NCBI GenBank assembly: GCA_961205875.1
Contig: OY540812.1
Location: forward strand, 34,481,098-34,545,097
DNA from: Sialis fuliginosa
Taxonomy: Eukaryota > Arthropoda > Insecta > Megaloptera > Sialidae
Direction of reading: 5' to 3'
Length of the DNA: 64,000 nt
Below, piece by piece: positions 1 to 12,400 of the stretch (the stretch's first letter is position 1; each line of letters begins with the position of its first letter). Under the pieces are notes generated by a model. That model ran no database searches. It saw only the letters and a list, made by a program, of their open reading frames with translations, and was not told the origin of the DNA. Made by a program: the position numbers and the translations under genes.

Positions 1-440
1 AACAGATCAATTTGACATTTTCAAAATACATGGAAAATAGTCTTTTAAAGATTTTTCAGCGGATTATTTCTAAAATAACGAATTTTCAGAAAAAAATGTT
101 TCAGTCATGGTTTCGAGGGCGCTAAACATAGACATTATGGAGTGACTATAAAAAGATCATCTGGATGGGTTTTTAAGTTCAACTTTTCTTTTTCAAATCT
201 AGACCCATATTTTTTATTGCAGATTCGTAATTTACGGGAGAAAATAAACAACTTTAGTCTGAAACATTTTTTTTAATGTTAATTTTCTACGATATGGAGC
301 TTTCATTGTCTTGACAAAAAGAAATTTCTGGATTTTCAATAATTTTTTACTCGAAAACTATAATTTTTTAAGAAATATCACAAAATTAAATAAATAAAAA
401 AATAAAAATAAAAATTAAATTAATTTTATAAATAACATAC
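1..440. other. Intron of the GERAWWL-repeat gene; nothing recognised
   Basis: AT-rich sequence downstream (minus strand) of the microexon donor. I see no exon, RNA gene or repeat end here. Confidence 0.4.
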
Positions 441-471
441 CTGATATTTGTTAGTACCTTCACCGTCACAC
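441..471 (-). CDS. Candidate 31-nt coding microexon 5 of the GERAWWL-repeat gene
   Basis: 31 nt between a tttgtttcag acceptor and a GTATGT donor. Its first G completes the AGG codon begun by exon 4. The rest reads CDGEGTNKYQ and ends in phase 0. The flanking sequence is typical AT-rich intron. Microexons are easy to find by chance, so this rests on two strong splice sites and correct phase. Confidence 0.55.
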
Positions 472-3400
472 CTGAAACAAAAATAAGATAAACTTAATAC
501 TTAATAGTACAGGCAACGAAGGGATTCAAATAGAACAAATTCGGAGTGCAATGAAATTTGGTACCATAATAGTACGTCTGTACACAAAAGTTCCCATCCA
601 CAGGCCTTGTGTAAAAAATTACAACCGTTTGAAATTTATTTTAGTTTTTATTGATAATTTCAAGACAAATAAAGATACTGACTGAGATGTGCCTTACATT
701 AAAATTTTCAAAAATATTTGGTTTACAACTATATTTCAAAATTTCTTTCAACGTGTCTAGGGGAGACCGGGGTATTGTGGGCCACGGGGAATCGCGAGCC
801 AGCGCCATCTTTTTTTTCCTAGTGAATCATGACAGCTGCGAACGACTGTCATCGACTTGTCTCATGATAAGCTAATATTTCCATGATCAGTAAACGTGCG
901 CACCCGCATCGTTATTTTGCTCTGTCAACAAATAAAAATTTGTTGTTCTCGAAGTATCATTTTCACTTCGTGTGTGGTCTATTATTGTGATACATCTCTG
1001 TGAATCCACGCAGGTAACTATGTTTATAATATTCGTGTCACTTCAAGCTTTCGAAATAAAAAAGAAATTTTGCATGAAGTTAGCATTGCGTAATTTATTT
1101 GCGGCTATTTTGTAAAAATAGGGGTTCGGGGAATTGTGAGCTACTTTTCGCGGGGAACTGTGATCCACTCGGTTTTTGACATTTAACGAGCTAACTTCAC
1201 TTGTTTGATGTTTCTTTATGATTGTTTATGCAAAATGTAAGCACTTAGGGATGTAGATATTTTATCGATATTTAAAAATATCGATATTTTTTGCTGACGA
1301 TATCGATATTTTGCGATAATGTTTTTATCGCTGATTTTATCGATATCCGATATTTTTAAAAATATCGAATATCGATAAAAAAATATCAATTATCGATATT
1401 CTTAAATGACATTTTTCTTTATTTGTTCAATACTTGAATTTTTTGTAAAATACGAATCAATGAACAAAATTTTTTCTATCGATATATCAAAATATCGATA
1501 TTTTTCAACGATATTCATCGGCTACTTGATTTTTAGTGACGATAAATATCGATATTTTTTTATTCAACGATAAATATCGATATTTTTAAAAAATATCGTA
1601 CATCCTGATTTTATTTTTAGTCCAGGAACATTAGGTTTTCACTGGGGAAAAATTAGCAATAAGCTGAATTTTTGTATACACCTTCATTTTGTCTTTATAA
1701 ATATGGTACCAAAAGTCCCCAACAATCCCATGCGAGCATACTTTTTTACAACCCACAAAAGGTGCTAACAATTAGTTTTAAGTAAATATCTCTGTATCTA
1801 TTGGTTCTATGACTAAAATAGTTATTATCAAATATAAAGTTTAGAAAAATACCTACAAATAAAGATCTTACAACTTTTTTCGTACAAGTAATCGTTTTCG
1901 CTTATTAAGAGGGTTTTCTAATCTAAAAATGTGAAAATAATTTTTTTTTTGCATTTTATCAATAAACAGGTTTTCAAAAATATGTGTTCAAAACCCTATA
2001 CCTCAATTCCAAAAACTGACGGAGTTACAGCGATTTGAAGATGATGCGTAGCATTGAATAGCCAGCTATGTATAAACCTTGAACGCGTTTTTCTCGAAAC
2101 TAAAAACTGAAAATGGCTGCCATAATATCACCAGATCTACCGAACCGATTGACTTCAAATTTGCTGTATATATACCTTCAATACATACACATGTCACCGT
2201 TAGCAGAATTAAGTCAAAAACATTTTTTTTTATTGTATAGATAGCGAAATATTAAAAACATAAAAAAATAAAAATTAATAGTCACTTTTCAAAATGCCGC
2301 CATTTTTTTATTTTAATTATTATTATTATTTTTTTTTGCAACCCGCTATAGCCCAACTTATAAACAGAAAATTATTGGTTTTGTTGACCACTGATATAAT
2401 TACGATAAAAATTACCTACATACAATTCATTTTTATTTGTTTTATGTTTTTAATCTTTCGCTATCTATACAATAAAAAAAATGTTTTTGTCTCAATTCTG
2501 CTAACGGTGGTAATAATATGTGTACTGAAGGTATATACACAGCAAATTTGAAGTCAATCGGTTCAGTAGATCTTGTGATATTATGGCAGCCATTTTCAGT
2601 TTTCAGTTTCGAGAAAAACGCGTTCAATGTTTATACATAGCTGGCTATTCAATGCTATGCATCATCTTCGAATCGCTGTAACTCCGTCAGTTTTTGGAAC
2701 ACATATTTTTGAAAACCTGTTTATTGATAAAATGCAAAAAAAATAATTTTATTTTCACATTTTTAGATTTGAATACCCTCTTAATAAGCGAAAACGATTA
2801 CTTGTACGAAAAAAGTTGAATATCTTTATTGTAGGTAATTTTCTAAACTTTATATTTGATAATAACTATTTTAGTCATAGAACCAATAGATACAGAGATA
2901 TTTACTTAAAACTAATTGTTAGCACCTTTTGTGGGGGACTTTCGGTATCTTATTTATAAAAGACAAATATATATAAAGACAAAAAAAAAATTATTTATAA
3001 ATATAAATATTCAGCTTATTAAATTAATTTTTTCCCAGACACAGCTATGAGATTTTTCCAATGATATCGGCCTATGATGAAATTTTTTTACAATCGATAT
3101 CGATATTTTTGAAAATATCAACAACCCTAGTAGGCACGATATTAATTTTTTGGCAATATCTAATAGATTTTTGATCTGATTCAATTCTTTCAGTCACCAT
3201 GCCGCGTTATTATTCCAAAAATAACGAATCGCTCGATGTAGACAATATTTTGGAGGCAATCAAGCAGGTAAAAATTCATAATGCATCGGTGGCAAGCTGC
3301 CACCGCACATAAAATCTCGAGGGCCACTTTGGGTCGGTACATCGCGAAATTTGCTAACATCGACGTTGCTATGGCAAATGAGGATTTCACGAGGAATTCA

Positions 3401-6400
3401 CTCATTGAATATTCGAAACCCGGTGCAAAAACAGTGAGTTTTTTTTTATTTTATTTTCGACGTTTTTTTTTTTTTTTTTAATAGACGTAATGACGCAAGA
3501 TAGGAAGTTTCACTTCAAAAAGAGCAGGATTAAAGTTCAAAGAATCCTGCTTTTCTCATTTTTATCTTCTAAGTTTATTATCCCCGCTGCAAAAATCCAG
3601 GTGGGATCCCCACCTGGTTTTTTGCAGCAGGAAATAAAATATGCGTATTGACCATTCATCAGTATCTCTGATTCCCTTTTTACTTTGATTTTTTTCTATC
3701 AATCAAAAAATTCACTCATTTTCAGATCTTTAAGCCAGAGCAAGAAAAGGTGCTGATGAAAAATACATCCTCAAAGCCAGCGATATCTACTACGGATTGA
3801 GTGTGAAGGAGCTGCGAAAACTTGCATACGAATATGCCAAAACGATTTGTATTTCGTATCCGGATGCCAATCGTGAGGCGAGTAGCGACTGGCAATTGAG
3901 ATTTATGAAGCGCCACTCGAATTTGTCTTTGCGCACAACGGAGAACGTGAGCCTGCAACGTACCAAAGCTTTCAACAAAAATAACGTCGATGCTTTCTTC
4001 GAAAATTATTCGTCTGTGCTCAATACGATTTACTTTGAACCGCAGTGCATCTTTTATATGGATGAAAGTGGGTTGCCAACCGTACCGACAAAAGCTGTGA
4101 AAATCATTTCCCAAAAAGGTAAAAAACGAGTCGGAACGTCAACGTCACAAGAGCGAGGCACAAATGTCACTATGGCATTGTCCGTCAGCGCTACCGGTCA
4201 ATCGATTCCTCCATTTTACCTGTTTCCATAACTAAAAATGAAGGAAGTATTCATGATGCATGCTTCACACGGTGCAGTCGGCATTGCCAACGGTTCGGGG
4301 TGGATGACATCGGAAGAGTTTCCCAAATACATGCAACATTTCATCAAACACACTGGCGCGAATGCAGAATCACCAACTCTTTTACTCCTCGACAACCATT
4401 CATCACATTTGTCGATCGAATCTCTTGATTTGGCCCTTAAACACGGGATAACAATGTTGTCATTTCCTCCACATTGCACGCTCCGAATGCAGCCACTTGA
4501 TGTCACTGTGTTCGGCCCATTTAAAAACGCATACGCTATCGAACATGACGCTTGGAAGAAATGCAACATCCGTGTGACATTTGACTTGCATCACGTTCCA
4601 CTCATTGCTGATAAGTGCCTCAATGTTGCCGTCACACCGAAAAATATCAAAGCTGGATTTAAGGCGGCTGGCATTTTACTGAAGTGGATTTTGTTGCTTC
4701 GCAACTGAGTGGAAAGAATATGGGTGACAATGATGACGATGCCGACAATCAGCGCTGCATTGAGGAAGTGGCCACATATGTGCCTTCAACGAGCGCTGGA
4801 TCTTCGACAAGTAGTGCATCTTCAAAGGCCTCTGTTATTTCGGACGAAGATCTTCTCGACGCATTGCAGGGTGCCCTACCATTGAAAGCTGGCACGCCAG
4901 CTAAAAAATCGAATCGTGGCCATAAATCGATGAAATCTATTGTTTTGACATTGCCAAAAGTTGTGAGTGAGCTTCGTGAGAAGGCCGAGGAAAAGCGGAA
5001 GAGAGAAGCAAAAACAGGCGATACACCAGCAGCAAAGAAGCGAAAAGTTCGTGGCAAATCCAAGACACCGCAGAAAAAACAACCGTCTCCAACCGATATT
5101 GACGTGGAAGAGGACGTTGATTTCTGCATAATTTGCATGAAAAATATGCCGAAAAAAATGAGCCGCCAAACACCATCCATTGCAACGTCTGCGATCGCGC
5201 AATCCACTTGAAATGCGCCGGAATGATTGCAAGTTTATTGGACTTGCAAGCATTGCATTTCTGATTGATTTTCATCATTTTTTACTTTTTTCTTATTGAT
5301 TAAAAATTATTTTGCCATTCAGAGAAAGATACGAGAAGCTATGTGATCGTTTCAGATTGAGACAAAAAAAAAGTTCTCCAATTTCAAAATTTTAAATTGA
5401 TTTATCCGTTTCACGTCAAGACAAACACTTTTCGTTCCGTGTCTGTCCGTGTGTCCGTCCGTCCGTCCGTCTGTCCCCTGAATCCTTGTCACACGCATAA
5501 CTCATGAACCACTGAACCGATATTATTGAAACTTGGTCGGATGGTTGGGTTTGGTTTGAGGACGGTTCCATTTCAAAATCATCAAAATCATGTGTAAGGG
5601 GAGGGGTGACACCCCAAAATATTTCTTTTTTCGAGATATCTCAAGAACGACACATGTTACGAGAAAATTTTATGGAATATTTTTTGTAGAGCATTAAATT
5701 TCCTATAATATGGATCGACTACGTTTGTTGTAAAATATTCCCTTACAAAGATTTATCTCAATTTATTTTAAAAATTCGTGTTTTGTTTTTCTAAATTTAT
5801 ATTTGATTGGATACACATATTAAATGTCATTTTGACGTTTTAAATGTCATTTTGGCGTTTTAAATGTCACTTTGACGTTTTAAATGTCATTTTGACATTT
5901 GCATAAAATTAGATTTAGATTGAAATTGTCAAAAAATTAAAAATATATGAAAAAATATTCAGGTGCGTTTTAAGAAAAATTTCGAACTAAGATTTTTTAG
6001 TATTTGTATAAAAATTAAAAGGTTAACCAATGCCAGACAATTTATCTGAACACTATCGGTTTTAGTGAATTTAGCACGAGGAAGCACTGTGCATTTACTT
6101 GGCAGATGTTTTTTTTTTATATAGTATATAAAAAAGTATCTCACAATACCCCGGTCTCCCCTACATATAATATAGGTATACAGGGTGGGGCAATAGTGTG
6201 TGGAAGTTCGATAGCTCGTAGACCATAAAAGATAAAAAAATCTTTCTAATGCAGATGTAAACTGTGGGTAAATGCGCATACATAGAAATTATTTTCAAAT
6301 ATACAGGGTGCTACAAAAAAGTGTAGCACGCTTGAGGTAATTTTTTTTAAATGGAATGCCCTAAATATTTTTGCATATTTAAAACTTCTCTTCGGATGTT

Positions 6401-9400
6401 TATTCATATCTAAAATATTAGCCCCATCTGATGCCCGGTTTAGACGTACTAATATTTTAAAATGGCTTTTACACTACTCCACTTAAAAATTCACCCCTTC
6501 CGCGGCCGTATCTTTGAAGAGGAAATTAAATATGAACCTTATTGTAGGAGGTTTGTGGGTGCTTTTGTTAAAATATCTTAGAGCCACCATGTACAGGTTG
6601 TTCAAAATTAATTTTCAAATTTTGAGAACTTCAAAGTTATTTTTCTCAACTATTTCAAATGGAACACCCTATATATATTTTAACTATGTTATGTAGAATT
6701 ACATAACGAGCATTTTTTGTTTGTCATCCTTATGGTTATTTGTAACCATTTATGATTTATTGAGCAAAAAGTACAAAATTCAACAATATTTACTAAAAAA
6801 AAATTATTTTTTTTCAAATAAAATAAAACACCATGTACAGGATGTTTATATTGCCCATAAAAACAACATGAATTTTTTTTAGTTAGCAAACACATGCTTT
6901 ATTATTTTATCGAACACAAAAAACCAAAATAATTTACAACCATATAAATTCACTAATGCGCAGTGTGAAATCGAAACAGAAACATAAAATACTGTTTTTA
7001 TGGGCAGCATGAACACTATGTACATGTTGTTTTATTTTATTTGAAAAAAATAAATTTTTTTTAGTAAATATTGTTGAATTTTGTACTTTTTGCTCAATAA
7101 ATCTAAAATGGTTACAAATAACCATAAGGATGTACGAATAAAAAATGTTCGTTAAGTAATTCTACATAACATAGTTAAAAAATATATAGGTGTTCCATTT
7201 GAAATAGCTGAGAAAAATAACTTTAAAGTTCTCAAAATTTGAAAATTAATTTTGAACACCCTGTACATGGTGGCTCTAAGATATTTTAACAAAAGCACCC
7301 ACCAACCTCCTACAATAAGGTTCATATTTAATTTCCTCTTCAAAGATGCGGCCGCGGAAGGGGTGAATTTTTAAGTGGAGTAGTGTAAAAGCCATTTTTT
7401 TTGAAAAAAATACTATTACGTCTAAACCGGGCATCAGATGGGGCTAATATTTTAGATATGAATAAACATCCGAAAAGAAGTTTTAAATATGCTAAAATAT
7501 TTAGGGCATTCCATTAAAAAAAAATTATCTCAAGCGTGCTACACTTTTTTGTAGCAGCCTGTATATTTGAAAATAATTTCTATGTATGCGCATTTACCCA
7601 CAGTTTACATCTGCATTAGAAAGATTTTTTTATCTTTTATGGTCTACGAGCTATCGAACTTCCACACACTATTGCCCCATCCTGTATACTATAAAAATAT
7701 CGTTATTCAAATTTTTTTTGGTAGAGAAAATGTGCAAAATTAGTAAATGCGTAAAAAACAGGCTCTTCATAGGTTCGTTTTTCAACATGGGGATCTCAGT
7801 ATCTATAAGTATGTTAATCTATAGAGATTTGGTTAAACGAGATGAATTATTTGTAAGGTAGGGGTGAATATTACTACATCAAAAAATATTAATAATACTA
7901 TTTGGTTTAGGCGGTATACCCAAAAAACTGAAAATTCCGACTAAAGTGAGGGCTTGTAAATCGAAAACTAAAATTGATACCTATACCTAAAAATTCTAAA
8001 TACCCCATCAAAACCGGAAATAAAAAGTACCTGTCTACTTTGACAAAAAAGTTATAGTATTTTTTTTTTAATCGGAATTTTCAGTTTTTGGGTATACCGT
8101 AATACTCACCCCTTCCTTACAAATAATTCACCTCTTTTAACCAAATCTGTATCTCTTATAGATACTGAGATCCCCATGCTACAAATTATAGTGACCTTTT
8201 TAATAGAAAATTGAATGCACTACAAAATTATATTGAAAATTGAATTTTACCATTGATTTTTTTAATTTCATCATTGTTTGGAAATTACTAATATGTAGCT
8301 ATCTATTTAAACATACTTTTACGATTGTTAGAAATTAATTTATCAAACGATTTTTCGTGTACATTTTTTTCTGTGATTTTGTAAGATTCTAGATTAACAA
8401 TATTATGGCTAACATTATTAGGGTGTACAATATTAGGGGCGTAACCAGGATTTTTTTAGAAGAGGGGGGAATTTTTCTATGGGAAGACCATTTACATACA
8501 TATAATATATTATTAATACACTAGTAGTGAATTTAAATATAATAAATAAAAACAACTTGATTATCTAAACGTTTAGAAATTATATTAAATTTATAAACAC
8601 AAGTTTTCGATTCACAGAATTATCGTCAGGCTATTAAGAAAGAACAAAATGTGAGAACGATATGAATATTGTTGAGATAACGACATTCTCAACAATATTC
8701 ATATCGTTCTCACATTTTGTTCTTTATAATAGCCTGACGATGATTCTGTGAATCGAAAGTTTGCGTTTATTTTTGTCAATATAATATAATTCGGTCATTC
8801 CATAAATAACTGCATACTTTTTTTATTGTTGTTACCGATTTTTTAAATTTTTACGTATGTTTTAGTACTAGTTAAAAGATGATTTTTAACGATACTTAAA
8901 AATCGAAAAAACAATTCTCCCAAAAAATATCGACTTTTGAAAATTTGACTTTTTTTTTAAAAAACGAAATATCTCAAAAACTATCAAAGATAGCGTAAAA
9001 ATGCAAGGGATCAATTTTGTAGGAAAATGTATATTATTTATTTTAAAAAATATTTTGCTACACAAAACTTTTGTTTAAATATATTTTTTTTATTTATAAA
9101 ATTTTACTGAAAATTTGGGGTACATGTCAACTCTGAATTTAAAAAATAAAAATATATGTTGTAGCTTAATCATTTTGAAAATTTATGAACATATGAAAAC
9201 TTTATGAAATATTAATTTTTTTAGGTAACGACGCGCGAGTCGTAGCGCGCTTGCTTGAACGTATCACTGCAGTAAATTTTGAACGCTCCGACACAGTCGC
9301 GCTACATACTCAGGAATGATTAAGCTACAACATAGATTTTTATTTTAAAAATTCAGAGTTGACATGTGCCCCAAATTTTCAGTTAAATTTTATAAATAAA

Positions 9401-12400
9401 TAAAAAATTTAAACAAAAGTTTTGTGCAGCAAAATATTTTTTTAAATAAATTATATACATTTTCCTACAAAATTGATCATTTGTATTTTTACGCTATCTT
9501 TGATAGTTTTTGAAATATTTCAAAATTTTCAAAAGTCGATATTTCTGGGGGGAATTTTTTTTCGATTTTTAAGTGCCGTTAAAAATCTTCTTTTAACTAG
9601 TAGATACTAAAACATATATGTAAAAATTAAAAAAAACGGTAATGGAGTGTTCACACCGAAAAAACAAAACAGCAACATCGTGTCTTTTTGACAAAAGTGC
9701 AATAAAGCCTATGCATTTTTAAATACGACGTGTTTTCAAACACCGTGTTGCTGTTTTGTTTTCTTTGGTGTGAACACCGCATAACAACAACAAAAAAAGT
9801 GTGCAGTTATTTATGGAATGACCGAATTTTTGATGTTTAGAAAATTTAATTGTTTTTATTTATATAATATATGTATATTATATGGAATAACCGTTTTGCC
9901 CCTCTTTGGTTACAAGACTGCGGAGGGGCCAAGCCCCCCTACCCCTTCCACCCGTTGTTGGGTCACTGAACGATATTAGGGCTAACTACATTAGAGCGAA
10001 TGAATGTATCCAGTAATCTCACCTTGGTTGTTTTTTGATGATGAGATTGGCGTCCAAAATGTCGTCGATGTTTGTGTGAGTAGATATAAACTTGTTGGTT
10101 TGGACACCGAGACGTTTTGAAAATCCCTCATCTGGTACTTTAGTCGATTCTATGCCATCTGGACTCAGTCGGTCTTCTATAGGAGGCGAATGAGTTTCCT
10201 AGAAATTTAGAAATTAAAAGTATTATTAGTTACCGTGGCGCCGGAACTAATTTTTTTCTGGAGGGCAGTATGAACCTCAAAAATTAAACTGAGCTAACTT
10301 TATTTAGCGTCATCAGGGGTTACATCTAATGTATTAACTAATTTTTGACATTTTTTATTGGCTTAAATAATAAAAATAATGATATTCAAATGAAATTATA
10401 AGCAAAAAAAAATATATTTTTTAAGTTTTAGAGCTCGTTTATCTGAACGAATGAAAACCCGTATTGAAAGTGGTGAAACATGAGTGATAATAAGTATTAT
10501 TATATTTAACTTCACTACTAGTATATTATGATAAGTATGTATATAGTAATATAAAGGGGCACCGTAATTCGGTCTCAAGCCAAAACAGAAACCAAATAAG
10601 CAACCAGTCACGAAAAAAATCGGAATTAACGTCGACGTTTGCATGCAGTAAAACAGTTTTCAAATTTTTAAACTCATTTTTATCGAAACCACGTTTTTAA
10701 AAACTGCGGAAAACGTATGTTGGTCATTTTCCATCCGATCGACAGTTAATAATTACGGCTTTTGTAAACAATTTAATGTCGGTTTTTTCGTCAAAAACGC
10801 GATTTTTTGTTCAAAGTGATATTTTTAATAATCGTGTGTACTTCGATGGGAAAACTCATGTAAATAACGATAATTTTTTTTTGTTCTGGATGCTGATCTA
10901 TGGAAGTTTTGTTTTCCGCAGTGGAGCACATAACAAAAAAGATGCACAAGTCACCATTTTGTTTTATATTTCATAATTTTTTTTTGTGTTTTGAGACATG
11001 TACGTACAATAAACCCCCAAAATTTAATTTGATTGCTTTTTTAATTATTTTAAAAAAGCATTCTTAAAAAAAGTCTCATTTTCCGAAATCACGATTGATG
11101 TAACCCCTTATAATTCAAAATGAACTTCACTTTTCTTTGGTTTGATTAATATCGTATTATTTCTTAAAAAATATAAATACAGTAGAACCTCATTACTACG
11201 TTTTTAAACGGACTGAGGGAAAACAAGTTCGAACGAGAATACGAATAACGAAATATTTTAACATGGGGTCTTATAGAAGAATGCCGGTAAATAAAAAAGA
11301 AAAAAAACGTACTAAATCAAAACGTACTAACGAGATTTCACTGTACTCACTTTTTATTTTTATTTATCTCTGATTAGACTCGTGGGTTAAATATTATTAT
11401 ATGTTTGTGAGCTGTAACATCAGTTTATAAAAATTAAAGAATTTTTAAGAGTAAAAAAATTACAGAAAACAGATTTTTATAATTGCACGTCGCTTTAAAC
11501 CCGCCCTAAAAAACAGGATCCAAATTTTGAGGGGACAAAAAGTAGTCCTTCCCCCCCACTGAAAATTTTAGGGGGGGATCTCCCGCTCCGACGCCACTGA
11601 TTAGTTATACAATTGAATAAATGTGACATAAAAACCGACAATTTATAATCCTGCATTATTGACAGTATGAGGAATTAAAAGTTATAATTACAAATTACTT
11701 GCCAAAAAGTGCGATAAAAAAGTATGTAAAATAAAAGTTGTAAGGTTTCAAGAGTAACTAACAATAAGACAATGCTGTGTGTCTGGGCTTGGGAGGTCAT
11801 GTGACCAAACACCTCAATTATATTGCGGTTAGTCGAAGCTGAGCTCGCTATTGTCACTTATCTATCTTTATTTATGACTCAGCCTGTTTATTGACAACTT
11901 CAAAATAAACTACTGTGGCTAGGTCGTTTGTATATCATTATAAAGAATACCTTATCAACATCTTAGATAACATTACATATCAAGAAATTGAGTAAAACAA
12001 AAGTTTATGGATACCTATTATAATATGTATAAAATTAAGATTTTAATAAACGCATTTGATAACTAGTACTACTTACTCTTTCTATTTAAAAAATAATCTA
12101 TTACGATGTATATATTTTTGATCACAGGAAAGGGAACGTATAAAAACAGTAGAATATTTCATTCTTTTTAAATAAAACACACTAGAAATTGACTGACAAC
12201 CGTCAGCAAGCGTATCTGTATGACTGGTTTCATAAGTTAACTTTATTTACAAAATTATGAACTAAAACCAAGGTAGTCTCATTAGCTCATTAACAATCAG
12301 CGTCGGCGCAGGAATTGACGTCACTACGAATCAGAGTTGGGCATCAGACGATTAATTTTTTTAGTCGATTGAAAAATTGACGAATAACGAATAAACCGCA

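Larger units (their letters stand above)
760..6161 (+). mobile_element. Pogo-like DNA transposon with nested insertions
   Basis: Perfect 20-bp terminal inverted repeats GGGGAGACCGGGGTATTGTG occur at 760 and, inverted, ending at 6161. TA target duplications lie at 758-759 and 6162-6163. The left end continues with two further degenerate copies of a CGGGGAAyTGTGAkCCA motif near 1125-1165, probably subterminal transposase-binding repeats. Inside are a decayed pogo-family transposase (3199-5264), a foldback element (1620-3039) and a copy of the interspersed repeat R1 (about 5328-6119). TA duplication and transposase type agree with the Tc1/mariner superfamily. Confidence 0.75.

Noticed and set aside
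6514-7343. Mirror-image ORFs starting MKRKLNMNLIVGG
   Set aside because: Foldback arms; no conserved domain.
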